Assembly (NCBI GenBank): GCA_009379925.1
Contig: WHSU01000001.1
Span: 248,001 to 312,000, forward strand
DNA from: Dehalococcoidia bacterium
Lineage (GTDB): Bacteria > Chloroflexota > Dehalococcoidia > UBA2979
Direction: 5' to 3'
Length of the DNA stretch: 64,000 bases
Each line of letters starts with the position of its first letter. Positions within the stretch are counted from its first letter, which is position 1. The notes under the pieces were generated by a model, which worked only from the letters and a program-made list of their open reading frames with translations, was not told where the DNA came from and searched no databases. The position numbers and the translations under genes are program-made. Of this stretch, positions 48,882 to 57,717 are shown in pieces.

Positions 48882-50954
48882 ATGGCCGCTGCCCCGCGCT
48901 GTTCTCAGGGACCGACCGCCGATGACTCGGATGCTGCTCTGAGCGGGCTCTGGCAGGCGTTGAGGTCCCGCTTCGGACGGCCAGCGCGGGGGACCGACGG
49001 CCTCCCGACTCCCGGCGCTCCCGGACTCCGGCGTGCCGGCACGAACCGGCGGGATGGCCGCGCTACCCGCTCGGGTGAGCACACCGACGGATACCCGGAG
49101 CGTGGGGGCGCGGCCCCGAGCGACCCGCACGCACAGCGCCTGGCCGACGTGGCGGTCCCTCGGGTGGTGGTTTTCACCGTGGATGCGCACGCGACCGCCG
49201 AAGAGGCGGTCCGCCAGCTCGTACGCGCCGGGCATCGACGCGCACCGCTCGTCATGGGGGACCTCGACCGGCCCGTGGGCGTCATCGATGTCATCGACAT
49301 CATGCGCGAGGGCGACCGCTCGGTGCTGCACGTCGCCAGGCCGGCGTTGATCCTCTCCCCGGACATGCAGGTCGCCGATGCCTTGCGCGAAATGCGCCGG
49401 CGCCGGGCGCCCATGGCGCTCGTGGGCGACCGATACCGAGGCGTCACCGGCCTCGTCACGGAGAAGCACCTCCTGGAACGCGCGGCGCCGGCCAGCGTCC
49501 GTTCTGCCCGGCCCGACCAAAACGCCCCGGCGCTGCCGCCCGGCGGGCTCACCGCTCCACCACGGGAGGGGCCGGCCGAGGAATCCCCCGGCGGCACTGG
49601 TCCTCCGGCCGCCGCGCCCGAGGCGACCGGCCGGCCGGCGTTCGTCGCGCGTCGCGTGGTCCACGCCGGGCGTTTGCTCGGGCCCGGTGTCATCGATACG
49701 GGCATGGCGTCCCTCGCGGGCTTCGCCGCGTCGGCCTACGCCGCGCGCATGCTCGCGACACCGGACCTGGGCGCATATGCGCTGTTCTTCATGGCGACCG
49801 GACTGCTGGCTACGATCCCGCGGGCGCTCGTGGCCACACCGGCGACGATGACCGCCATCCAGTGGCCACGCACGGACCGCCTGCAATTGATGGCACATGC
49901 GATGCCGGCAGCGGGAGCGGTGGCCGTCCTCACCATCCCCCTGTTGGCGGCGCCCGCGTTCCTCACTCGATCTTCCATCGACGAGGCCACGCTCGTCGCG
50001 CTCCTCGCGACGGCATCGGCCGCGGCCGTCACCACGCCGCTCCAGTTGGAGGTCCAGGCCGTCCTGCACATGGCCGAGCGCTCGTGGGCGGGCGCCGCGA
50101 CGTCCACCATGCGCTTCGTCGTCACCCTGGCATCGTTGCTGCTGCTGCACGGGACAGGCGTGGAGACGGTCTGGGTGCCGCTCGGCGCCCTTGCCATGGG
50201 GAACGTGGCCTCAATCGCGTCCGGACTGCTGGTCGCGTCGCGGACCCCGACCAGGCCACGCCCCCTGCCGCACTGGAGCGCCTTAATGGCTCGCGGGCGG
50301 GTCCTATTGCCCTCCGCGCTCTCCACCCCGGTCGGCGGCTTCGTCGTGCTCGCACTGGTGGCGCGCCTCGCGTCCGCCGAGGCGGTGGGGCATGCCGAGG
50401 CGGCCCGCGTGATCGCGATGCCGATTGCGGTGTTCGGGCACGGCCTCGGGACCGTGCTGCGTCCACGAATGATGGAAGCCGGGTTCCAGCGCTCCGGCCG
50501 GCGTGCGGTCCAATCCGGGGGCGCCTGGGCTGGCCTCGCCGGGATGGCCGCCATCGGGTACCTGGTCGTCGTCGGGTGGCAGCACGCCCTCAATCCCATG
50601 GCCTACCTGGTGCCAAGGGCCTACGAGGTGGACGGACTGGCGGCCTTCCGCATCGTGGGGCTGGGGCTCGGGACGATCTCGGTCGTGCCGATCGCGGCGC
50701 TGCTCGGCGCCCAGCGGAGCCGGGACGTGCTGGTGACCAGTGGCACGCGCGCCGCCGTCCGAATCGCCACCGGCGCCGCCGCCGCGCCCTGGCTGGGGGC
50801 GTACGCCATCCCACTTGCTGAGACCGTCTGCGAAGTGACAGGCATCACCCTGGGCGTGGAACGTGCGCGCCGGATCTTCCGTGGACCGACGCGCGAGCGG
50901 ACTGGGGAACCGGTCTCCGTGAGCGCCGCCTCCCGGGCAGCGCCCCTGGAGTGA
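48882..50954 (+). CDS. CBS-domain pair fused to a polysaccharide flippase-like membrane protein
   Basis: 690 residues from ATG 48882 (start uncertain, weak ribosome site). Residues ~86-200 are two CBS motifs of the CNNM/CorC kind: VAVPRVVVFTVDAHATAEEA, GHRRAPLVMGDLDRPVGVID, RPALILSPDMQVADALREM and YRGVTGLVTEKHLLE. A Pro/Gly/Ala linker (~200-255) follows. Residues ~256-680 hold ~12 helices like Wzx/MurJ-type polysaccharide exporters: LGPGVIDTGMASLAGFAASAY, ARMLATPDLGAYALFFMATG, LPSALSTPVGGFVVLALVAR and ARVIAMPIAVFGHGLGTVLRP. CBS pairs sense adenine nucleotides or Mg, so nucleotide-gated glycan export is possible (inference). Confidence 0.78.
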   Translation: MAAAPRCSQGPTADDSDAALSGLWQALRSRFGRPARGTDGLPTPGAPGLRRAGTNRRDGRATRSGEHTDGYPERGGAAPSDPHAQRLADVAVPRVVVFTVDAHATAEEAVRQLVRAGHRRAPLVMGDLDRPVGVIDVIDIMREGDRSVLHVARPALILSPDMQVADALREMRRRRAPMALVGDRYRGVTGLVTEKHLLERAAPASVRSARPDQNAPALPPGGLTAPPREGPAEESPGGTGPPAAAPEATGRPAFVARRVVHAGRLLGPGVIDTGMASLAGFAASAYAARMLATPDLGAYALFFMATGLLATIPRALVATPATMTAIQWPRTDRLQLMAHAMPAAGAVAVLTIPLLAAPAFLTRSSIDEATLVALLATASAAAVTTPLQLEVQAVLHMAERSWAGAATSTMRFVVTLASLLLLHGTGVETVWVPLGALAMGNVASIASGLLVASRTPTRPRPLPHWSALMARGRVLLPSALSTPVGGFVVLALVARLASAEAVGHAEAARVIAMPIAVFGHGLGTVLRPRMMEAGFQRSGRRAVQSGGAWAGLAGMAAIGYLVVVGWQHALNPMAYLVPRAYEVDGLAAFRIVGLGLGTISVVPIAALLGAQRSRDVLVTSGTRAAVRIATGAAAAPWLGAYAIPLAETVCEVTGITLGVERARRIFRGPTRERTGEPVSVSAASRAAPLE

Positions 50955-51116
50955 CCCGGCGGTCCGCTGTACCCGTCGCTGTGGACGATCGAGACGTGCG
51001 TGTTGACGGGAGTGGGATGCCTGTGACGCCGTCAGGCTGAGTACGGGAGATCCGGTACTTGCGCGGCGAGCGAGGCAACGGCCCGGCCCAGAACTGGCGC
51101 ACCCTTTCGGATGCCC

Positions 51117-51145
51117 TTGTACGCGTCCAGAGACTCGCGTATAAC
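51117..51145 (+). promoter_or_regulatory. Sigma70-like promoter TTGTAC-N17-TATAAC for the cupredoxin gene
   Basis: -35 TTGTAC (51117-51122) and -10 TATAAC (51140-51145) are spaced exactly 17 bases. Transcription should begin near 51152, giving a ~35-base leader that contains AAAGG before the start at 51187. This is the best promoter match in the window. Confidence 0.7.
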
Positions 51146-51186
51146 CGCGAAGCCAATTTTTGTCATCTTTGCGAAAGGTCACCGTG

Positions 51187-52350
51187 ATGTTGATCACTGG
51201 GCGGACCCTCCGGTCGCTCCCGGTCCTGGCTGTCGCCGCCTTGCTCTCGGTCCAGTTATTGGCTCCATACGCCACCGCGCAGGAGACGGGACGCACCGTG
51301 AGCGTCGGCACGGGCGAGCCCGGCTACGCGGTGAACCTGTTCGGGCCCGGCGAAGTCACCGTGAACGCCGGCGCCACGGTGACCTTCGAGAACCCGTGGT
51401 TCGAGCCGCACACGGTCACGTTCTACGGCGACACCGAGCCCCTGGCGCCCAGTGACCCGACGGCGCCGGTACCGACGAACCCAGGTGAGGTCGTGGAGTA
51501 CGACGGCACGTCGTTCCTCAACTCGGGCTTCCTGTTCGAGGACCCGTTCCAGGTGACCTTCCCGGACGAGGGCGAATTCCCCTTTGTCTGCATCATCCAC
51601 CCCGGCATGGCGGGCACCATCACGGTGGTCGCGGCCGACGAGGATGTCCCGTCGCAGGCCGAACTCGACGCGGAGGCGGAGGCGATCTTCGCGCAGGCGC
51701 TCGACGGTCTGAAGACGACAGCGGGCGCGCTGGCCGCGCAGCCGATCTCCGAGCAGGCGAACGCGGACGGTACCTCGACGTGGAGCACCGCGGTCGTCGG
51801 CGGCCTGTTCGGGCCGTCGGACGTGCAGCAATTCTTCCCGGCGAGCATCGATGTTGGCGTGGGCGACACTGTGGTGTGGGAATCCACCGTGCCGACGCCG
51901 CACACGGTCACTTTCCCCGCCGGCCCGCCCCCCTTCCCTGAGGACATGATGGACCCGCTGGCGGAGGAGACCTTCCTCGCTGCTTCGGGGCCGAACGACG
52001 CCTTCGGTGGATCGGGGTTCGTGCACTCCGGCGTGATCGGCCTCGACTGGCCCGCGGGTCAGTCGTACGAGGTCACCTTCACGGCGCCCGGCACGTACCA
52101 GTACATCTGTCTGCTGCACGCCGACCAGGCGATGGTCGGTGTCGTCAACGTCTCCGCGGACGATGACGATGCGGAGGCGCAGGCGACCCCCACCGCCCCG
52201 GCAACCCCAGCCCCGGGTCCCGCTCCGACCGGCAACGCCGGCCTGGACGGCTCCGGAGGGGGCAACATGGTCGGGATGCTGGCTGTGGGGGCGCTGGTGC
52301 TGCTCACGGGCATCGCCGCCGTCGCCGCGCGGCGGCGCACCGCGCGCTAG
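51187..52350 (+). CDS. Exported two-domain cupredoxin (blue-copper) protein with C-terminal membrane anchor
   Basis: 387 residues. Signal peptide RSLPVLAVAALLSVQLLAPY, then two plastocyanin-like domains. Domain 1 (~25-145) has copper ligands in EPHTVTF and FVCIIHPGMAG; domain 2 (~215-320) has TPHTVTFPAG and YQYICLLHADQAM. Each shows the His...Cys-x2-His-x(4)-Met type-1 set (domain 2 with longer Cys-Met spacing). A Thr/Pro/Ala stretch leads to a C-terminal helix and basic tail (MLAVGALVLLTGIAAVAARRR). Likely an outer electron carrier or copper-holding protein. A GTG at 51184 is an equal start choice. Confidence 0.9.
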   Translation: MLITGRTLRSLPVLAVAALLSVQLLAPYATAQETGRTVSVGTGEPGYAVNLFGPGEVTVNAGATVTFENPWFEPHTVTFYGDTEPLAPSDPTAPVPTNPGEVVEYDGTSFLNSGFLFEDPFQVTFPDEGEFPFVCIIHPGMAGTITVVAADEDVPSQAELDAEAEAIFAQALDGLKTTAGALAAQPISEQANADGTSTWSTAVVGGLFGPSDVQQFFPASIDVGVGDTVVWESTVPTPHTVTFPAGPPPFPEDMMDPLAEETFLAASGPNDAFGGSGFVHSGVIGLDWPAGQSYEVTFTAPGTYQYICLLHADQAMVGVVNVSADDDDAEAQATPTAPATPAPGPAPTGNAGLDGSGGGNMVGMLAVGALVLLTGIAAVAARRRTAR

Positions 52351-52365
52351 AAGAGACACCGAGCA

Positions 52366-52392
52366 GGGGAGCCCCGTGTTTTGGGGCTCCCC
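52366..52392 (+). terminator. Perfect 10-bp stem hairpin after the cupredoxin gene
   Basis: GGGGAGCCCC, loop GTGTTTT, GGGGCTCCCC: a perfect all-GC-type stem 15 bases after the stop at 52350. No T-tract follows, so it may act as a GC-rich terminator or mRNA-end stabiliser. The downstream cupredoxin lipoprotein reading frame begins at its edge. Confidence 0.75.
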
Positions 52393-53042
52393 TGACTCCG
52401 GCCACCGTCATCATCCGCGCGCCACTCACTGTCCTCGGGCTCCTCGCGCTGATAGTTGCCGCTGCATGCTCCGGTGGCGACGAGGCGCCCGCTACTACAC
52501 CGACGACGACCACCACGGCCACCGTCACGACCGCTCCGACCGCGACGCCATCTCGGGCGCCGTCGTCGCCGACCCCGGCGCCATCGGCGTCCGCAACGCC
52601 AACATCGACGCCTGATCCCACCGAGAGCGCCACGCCCGAGCCCACGGCCTCCGTCCTGCCGACCGCTGCGCCGCCGACCTCCGCGCCGACGCCTGCGCCG
52701 ACCGTGCCCGCGGCGACCGCGCCGAGACCACCACCGGCGACCGCGACGCCTTCGCCCGCCACGGCCACCCCACCGCCGCCACCACTCCCGCCCGCGGGCG
52801 ACCGGCAGAGCACCATCAACAGCTTCGCCTTCGAAGCCTCGATCGAGGTGCGAGCTGGCGCGACGGTGACGTGGGCCAACCAGGACATCGTCGGGCACGA
52901 TGTCGCGGCCGCAGACGGCAGTTTCGCCTCGACGCTACTGGCCCGGGGCGACAGCTTCGGCCACCGCTTCGCCCAACCGGGGTCGTATCCGTATCTCTGC
53001 ACCGTGCACCCGTTCATGACCGGGACGGTCACGGTGAGGTAG
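52392..53042 (+). CDS. Cupredoxin lipoprotein, no canonical start codon
   Basis: The mature part is clear: a ~75-residue Pro/Thr/Ala tether, then a plastocyanin-like domain (STINSFAFEASIEVRAGATV, WANQDIVGHDVAAADG, PYLCTVHPFMTG) with His, Cys, His and Met copper ligands. Upstream, in the same frame, a complete lipoprotein signal is encoded: IIRAPLTVLGLLALIVAAAC followed by SGG. Yet no ATG, GTG or TTG precedes that signal in frame; CTG 52392 is the nearest near-cognate codon and gives a 26-residue signal. The CTG overlaps the last base of the terminator hairpin. Either CTG (or ATC) starts translation, or the true start was lost. Domain confident, start not. Confidence 0.65.
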   Translation: MTPATVIIRAPLTVLGLLALIVAAACSGGDEAPATTPTTTTTATVTTAPTATPSRAPSSPTPAPSASATPTSTPDPTESATPEPTASVLPTAAPPTSAPTPAPTVPAATAPRPPPATATPSPATATPPPPPLPPAGDRQSTINSFAFEASIEVRAGATVTWANQDIVGHDVAAADGSFASTLLARGDSFGHRFAQPGSYPYLCTVHPFMTGTVTVR

Positions 53043-53164
53043 GCGCTCCGCGGACGGCGCTGGGGCGTCAGCCTCGTCTACACCTACCGTGGTACGCTGC
53101 CACCTTGCCGTGAACGTGAACTGCCGATTCGGGCAATGTTTTTGATCAGACGGAGGCCAGGCCG

Positions 53165-54559
53165 GTGGCGCGACTCCCCCGGACCAGCCGCACAGACCGC
53201 CACGCCACGCGCGAGCCGGCGCCCGATCGTGTAGCCGACGCCTCGCGGCAAAACGGCGTCGCCATCGTCGAGGACGTATCGAGCGACCGCGCTGCGCCTC
53301 CCCCCACCTCGCGCGTCGGTCTTTCGCGCTTCGTCCCCCGCACCTTCGACTCGTTCAAGGACCGCGAGTTCCGCTGGTTCTACCTGGCGATGCTCGGCCA
53401 GATGGCCTCCATGAACATGCAGATGGTGGTGCGCGGCTACCTGGCCTTCGTGCTTACCGGTTCCTATGCCGCGCTGGGCCTCGTCGGCCTCGCCGGGGCG
53501 GTGCCGATGCTGCTGCTCTCCGTCTTCGGTGGAGTGATCGCCGACCGGCTGCCGAAGCGGACTGTGCTACAGGTGGCGCAGGCGTTGAGCCTGGTCAACG
53601 CCGCCTCGCTGGCTGCCCTCATCTTCGTCGACCTGATGAACATCGAGTGGCTGCTCGTGTCGGCCTTCGCGCAGGGCATTGTCATGGCGCTCACCATGCC
53701 GGCGCGGCAGTCCATGATCCCGGACATCGTCGGAATGCAACGGATGATGAACGCCGTGTCCCTGAACATGGCCGGGATGAACACCATGCGGTTGTTCGCA
53801 CCGGCCGCGGGCGGATTCATCATCACGCTGGCCGGCTTCGAGTGGGCCTTTCTCACCATGGCGGGACTCTACGGGCTCGCGCTGGTCGCGCTTGCGCGAG
53901 TGACCTGGCAGCCGGCAACCGCGCCGGGCGCCACCGGCGAGAGCGTCGTGGAGACCGCCCAGAGCGCCGTGCGTGATGTCCGGGATGGGATCTCCTACAT
54001 CAGGGGCGACCGCCTGATGCTGGCCATCCTGGCGGTCAGCTTCATCTCCTCGGTCTTCGGGATGCCGTACCTCTTCCTGTTGCCGGGTTATGTCGCCGAC
54101 ATCTTCGGGGGCGAAGGCTCCGATGTCGGTCTGCTGATCAGCGTCAGCGCGGTAGGGTCGCTCGCGGGCGCCCTCGTCCTCGCGTCGCTCCCGGACCGAC
54201 GGCGCGGCCTGATGCTGCTGTTCGGGACGATCCTGCTCGGCGTCGGGCTCTTCGCCTTCGCGCAGACCACGAACTACTGGGTCGCTGCCGGCTTCATGGT
54301 GCTGGTCGGCATCGGCTCCACGCTGCGCCAGGCGCTCAGCCAGGGGCTGCTCCACGCTTACGTGGAGAACGCCTACCGAGGCCGCGTGATGTCCGTCTTC
54401 ATGACGCAGTTCAGCATGATGCAACTGGGTGTCTTCTTCATCGGCATCATCGCGGAGTCCGTAGGCATCCGCGTCGCCTTCGCGGGCCTCGCCGTCTGCC
54501 TGATGGTCACCACGGCCATCGCGTTCGCACTCATCCCGCGCATCCGCCGCATCGACTGA
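53165..54559 (+). CDS. MFS transporter (EntS/MFS_3-like exporter)
   Basis: 464 residues. About 55 hydrophilic residues precede FKDREFRWFYLAMLGQMASM, after which about 11-12 helices follow. FGGVIADRLPKRTVLQVAQA is the MFS loop 2-3 motif; QGIVMALTMPARQSMIPDIV and NAVSLNMAGMNTMRLFAPAAGG are hallmarks of the enterobactin-exporter-like branch. YIRGDRLMLAILAVSFISSV starts the second half. It likely exports a small hydrophobic compound. GTG 53165 follows GGAGG at about 9 bases; the first ~50 residues may partly be upstream sequence. Confidence 0.87.
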   Translation: MARLPRTSRTDRHATREPAPDRVADASRQNGVAIVEDVSSDRAAPPPTSRVGLSRFVPRTFDSFKDREFRWFYLAMLGQMASMNMQMVVRGYLAFVLTGSYAALGLVGLAGAVPMLLLSVFGGVIADRLPKRTVLQVAQALSLVNAASLAALIFVDLMNIEWLLVSAFAQGIVMALTMPARQSMIPDIVGMQRMMNAVSLNMAGMNTMRLFAPAAGGFIITLAGFEWAFLTMAGLYGLALVALARVTWQPATAPGATGESVVETAQSAVRDVRDGISYIRGDRLMLAILAVSFISSVFGMPYLFLLPGYVADIFGGEGSDVGLLISVSAVGSLAGALVLASLPDRRRGLMLLFGTILLGVGLFAFAQTTNYWVAAGFMVLVGIGSTLRQALSQGLLHAYVENAYRGRVMSVFMTQFSMMQLGVFFIGIIAESVGIRVAFAGLAVCLMVTTAIAFALIPRIRRID

Positions 54560-54616
54560 CCTCGAGGTCCGCGAGCGCGGCCAGACGAGGCAGGCGCGGC
54601 GCTGGATCGCTTCCGC

Positions 54617-54622
54617 TATGAT
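54617..54622 (+). promoter_or_regulatory. -10-like TATGAT ahead of the ThDP enzyme gene
   Basis: TATGAT lies 66 bases before ATG 54689. It fits a sigma70 -10, but no -35 was found at 16-18 bases. GAGGGGG at 54678-54684 is the ribosome site between it and the start. Confidence 0.4.
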
Positions 54623-54688
54623 GCGCGCGATCCCACGTGGACCGGCGCTCGACCGGCGGCCGGCCAGGCGTCGATGCGAGGGGGCACG

Positions 54689-56392
54689 ATGACCACGGAA
54701 GTCCAGACCACATCCACCGAACAGGCGACGGAGACGATCAGCGGCTCGCGGCTGCTGGCGCGAAGCCTGAAACAGCAGGGTGTCGACCACCTGTTTGGCG
54801 TGGTGGGCTTCCCCATCACCGCCTTCGCCACCGACGCGCAGCGCGAGGGTATCCAGTACATCGGCATGCGCAACGAGCAGGCGGCCTCGTACGCCGCACA
54901 GGCCGCGAGTTACCTGACCGGCCGCCCGCAGGGCTGCGCGGTGGTCTCCGGCCCCGGCGTGGTGCACGCGCTGGCCGGCATGGCGAACGCGCAGTCCAAC
55001 CGCTGGCCGATGATCCTCATCGGCGGCGCCTCCGCGATGTTCCAGAACGGCATGGGCGCCTTCCAGGAGGAGCGGCAGGTCCTGGCCGTGACGCCCTTCG
55101 CGAAGTACGCCCACGCCGTGGAGGAGGCGGAGCGCATCCCCTACTACGTGGAGCAGGCCGTCCGCACCTCGCTGCACGGCCGCCCCGGGCCCGCGTACCT
55201 CGATCTCCCGGACGACGTCCTGGCGGACGAGGTGTCGATGGAGCGCGTGCACATGGCGCCCCGCGTGTCCGACCCGCCTCGGCCGCCCGCGCCAGAGGCT
55301 GACGTGCGCCGGGCGATCGAGGCGCTGAAGTCGGCAGAGAACCCGCTGGTCATCGTCGGCAAAGGCATGGCCTGGTCGCGCGCCGAGCACGAGGTGCGCG
55401 AGTTCATCGAGAAGACCCAGCTGCCGTTCCTCGCGACGCCCATGGGCAAAGGCGTCGTGCCGGACGACCACCCCCTGTCGGTGGCGGCGGCGCGGACGTA
55501 CGCGTTGCAGAACGCGGACCTGGTGTTCCTGCTGGGCGCACGCCTCAACTGGATCCTGCACTTCGGCAAGCCGCCGCGCTTCCGCCCGGACGTCCGCGTC
55601 GTCCAGCTCGACATCGCGCCGGAGGAGATCGGCACGAACGTGCCGGCCGAGGTGGGCCTGGTGGGCGACGGCCAGACCGTGATGCGGCAGGTCAACACGG
55701 TGCTGGACGTGGACCCGTGGCAGTACCCACCGGAGACCACGTGGCGCAGCGGCCTGGAGCAGGGCGCCCAGGAGAACATCGCGATCACCGAGCAGATGAT
55801 GGCGGACGACTCGGTGCCCCTGAACTACCAGCGCGTACTCAAGGATGTCCACGCCGCTACCCCGCGTGACGCGATCGTGGTCTCGGAGGGCGCGAACACG
55901 ATGGACATCGGTCGCACCATCCTCCTGAACTACGAGCCACGCTCCCGCCTCGACGCCGGCACCTACGGCACGATGGGCGTGGGGCTCGGCTTCGCGGTCG
56001 CGGCGGCGGTGACGAACCCCGGCAAGCGCATCGTGGCCGTCGAGGGCGACGCGGCATTCGGCTTCAGCGGCATGGAGGTGGAGACCATGTGTCGCTACAA
56101 CCTGCCGGTCACCATCGTCGTCATCAACAACAATGGCATCGGCGGGGGCATCTCGCAGCTGCGGCCCGGCGTGGCGCCGCCGCCCAGCGTCTATCTCCCC
56201 GGCTCGCGCTACGAGCAGGTGATGACCGCATTCCCCGGCGGGCGCGGCTACTTCGTCGAGCGCCCGGAGGAGCTGCTGCCGGCGCTGACCGAGGCCAACG
56301 AGGGCGAAGGGCCGGCGCTGGTACACATCGCCATCGACCCGCGCGCCCGCCGCAAGCCGCAGCAGTTCGACTGGCACACCGGGAGGACGTAG
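54689..56392 (+). CDS. ThDP-dependent enzyme of the oxalyl-CoA decarboxylase/2-hydroxyacyl-CoA lyase group
   Basis: 567 residues. N-terminal PYR domain with the activating glutamate in GMRNEQAASYAAQAASYLTG and VVSGPGVVHALAGMANAQ. The central domain has NPLVIVGKGMAWSRAEHEV. The PP domain carries TYGTMGVGLGFAVAAAV and the ThDP motif GDAAFGFSGMEVETMCRYNL ending VVINNNGIGG. GDxAFGFSGMEvET is characteristic of oxalyl-CoA decarboxylase and its hydroxyacyl-CoA lyase relatives rather than acetolactate synthase. The CoA-transferase 120 bases downstream fits a CoA-linked substrate (oxalate or a 2-hydroxy acid). ATG 54689 has GAGGGGG at 4 bases. Confidence 0.88.
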   Translation: MTTEVQTTSTEQATETISGSRLLARSLKQQGVDHLFGVVGFPITAFATDAQREGIQYIGMRNEQAASYAAQAASYLTGRPQGCAVVSGPGVVHALAGMANAQSNRWPMILIGGASAMFQNGMGAFQEERQVLAVTPFAKYAHAVEEAERIPYYVEQAVRTSLHGRPGPAYLDLPDDVLADEVSMERVHMAPRVSDPPRPPAPEADVRRAIEALKSAENPLVIVGKGMAWSRAEHEVREFIEKTQLPFLATPMGKGVVPDDHPLSVAAARTYALQNADLVFLLGARLNWILHFGKPPRFRPDVRVVQLDIAPEEIGTNVPAEVGLVGDGQTVMRQVNTVLDVDPWQYPPETTWRSGLEQGAQENIAITEQMMADDSVPLNYQRVLKDVHAATPRDAIVVSEGANTMDIGRTILLNYEPRSRLDAGTYGTMGVGLGFAVAAAVTNPGKRIVAVEGDAAFGFSGMEVETMCRYNLPVTIVVINNNGIGGGISQLRPGVAPPPSVYLPGSRYEQVMTAFPGGRGYFVERPEELLPALTEANEGEGPALVHIAIDPRARRKPQQFDWHTGRT

Positions 56393-56512
56393 CGCTGGCG
56401 GAAGGCCTGTCGCCCTTCGGGCGACCCCTCGACGGGCTCTATGTCGGCGCCGGGATACCCGGCAGGGGGCGAACGGGCCGGAGCCGTAGAGAACGCGGAG
56501 GAGGAGGCAGCC

Positions 56513-57712
56513 ATGACGGCGCTCGAGGGGATGCGCGTCCTCGACATGACGCAGTACGAGGCAGGCACCTCGTGCACGCAGTTCCTGGCGTGGCTGGGCG
56601 CCGACGTGGTGAAGGTGGAGCCGCCCAGCGGTGACCCGGGCCGGCAGGTCTACGGCCGCATGGTGGCGGACTCGCAGTACTTCCTGAACTACAACAGCAA
56701 CAAACGCAGCGTGGTGCTCGACCTCTCGACACCCGCCGGCCGCGACCTGCTGCTACGCATGGCCCCTCGGTACGACGTATTCATCGAGAACTACGGCCCC
56801 GGCGTCGTCGAGAAGCTGGGCATCGATGAGCCGGATCTACGGGCGGTGAACCCGCGCATCATCTACGCGCGCGTGAAGGGCTTTGGCCTGAGCGGGCCCT
56901 ACGCCGGTTACAAGATCTTCGACCCGCTCGCCCAGGCCGCCGCCGGGGCCTTCTCGATCACCGGCTTCAACGACGGCCCTCCGGTGCGGCCGGGGCCGAC
57001 GATGGCGGACACCGGCACGGGCACGCAGGTCGCGCTCGCCATCGTGGCGGCGTACCACCAGCAGCAGCGCACCGGCGTGGGCCAGCTGGTGGAGGTGTCC
57101 ATGCAGGAGGCGACCGCCTCCTTCATGAAGACCACCCCGCTGACCCAGCCATCGGCGCCGTGGGGCGGCGAGGTGCCCATGGGACGGCGAGGGAACGGCG
57201 CGGGGCCGCCCAGCGGGATCTACCCCTGCCAGGGCGGCGGACCGAACGACTACGTCTACCTGATGGTCGCCACCTCCCGGATGTGGGACATGCTGTGCGC
57301 CGTCATCGAGCGCCCCGACCTGCTCTCGGACGAGCGCTTCCGGACGGGCCGCCAGCGCCGCGAGCACGAGAGCGAGCTGTACGACGAGATCGTACCGTGG
57401 ATGCTCGGACGCCCGAAGTTCGAAGCGATGCACGCACTCGCGGAGGCCGGGGTCGCGGCCAGCGCGGTCTACGACACCGCCGACCTGTTCCGCGACCCTC
57501 ACCTGCGGGAGCGAGGCTTCATCCAGCACGTCGAACACCCCGTCGAAGGCGACGTCACCCTCTTAGGCTCGCCGCTGCGCCTGTCAGAGTCCGAGGTGCC
57601 GCTGTCGCCCGCGCCGTCCCTGGGCGAACACACGACCGAGGTGCTCTGCGCCGACCTCGGGCTCACGCCCGAAGAGGTGGAGGCGCTGCGCGGCGACCAC
57701 GCGGTGGCGTAG
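56513..57712 (+). CDS. CaiB/BaiF CoA-transferase, formyl-CoA:oxalate-CoA transferase-like
   Basis: 399 residues after [71 protein letters not shown] and [20 protein letters not shown] are type III CoA-transferase motifs. The Asp in [14 protein letters not shown] aligns with the catalytic aspartate. [20 protein letters not shown] resembles Frc-type enzymes. Pairing with an oxalyl-CoA decarboxylase-like gene directly upstream suggests activation of the acid that the lyase or decarboxylase uses or releases. Confidence 0.9.
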   Translation: MTALEGMRVLDMTQYEAGTSCTQFLAWLGADVVKVEPPSGDPGRQVYGRMVADSQYFLNYNSNKRSVVLDLSTPAGRDLLLRMAPRYDVFIENYGPGVVEKLGIDEPDLRAVNPRIIYARVKGFGLSGPYAGYKIFDPLAQAAAGAFSITGFNDGPPVRPGPTMADTGTGTQVALAIVAAYHQQQRTGVGQLVEVSMQEATASFMKTTPLTQPSAPWGGEVPMGRRGNGAGPPSGIYPCQGGGPNDYVYLMVATSRMWDMLCAVIERPDLLSDERFRTGRQRREHESELYDEIVPWMLGRPKFEAMHALAEAGVAASAVYDTADLFRDPHLRERGFIQHVEHPVEGDVTLLGSPLRLSESEVPLSPAPSLGEHTTEVLCADLGLTPEEVEALRGDHAVA

Positions 57713-57717
57713 CGGCG

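Noticed and set aside
52704-53042. ATG 52704 as the real start of the second cupredoxin
   Set aside because: It would leave no signal peptide, while a perfect lipoprotein signal lies in the same frame upstream.
53567-56377. 936-codon open frame antisense to the MFS and ThDP enzyme genes
   Set aside because: It crosses two confident genes and an intergenic gap, is dominated by His, Arg, Asp and Gly, and has no recognisable domain.
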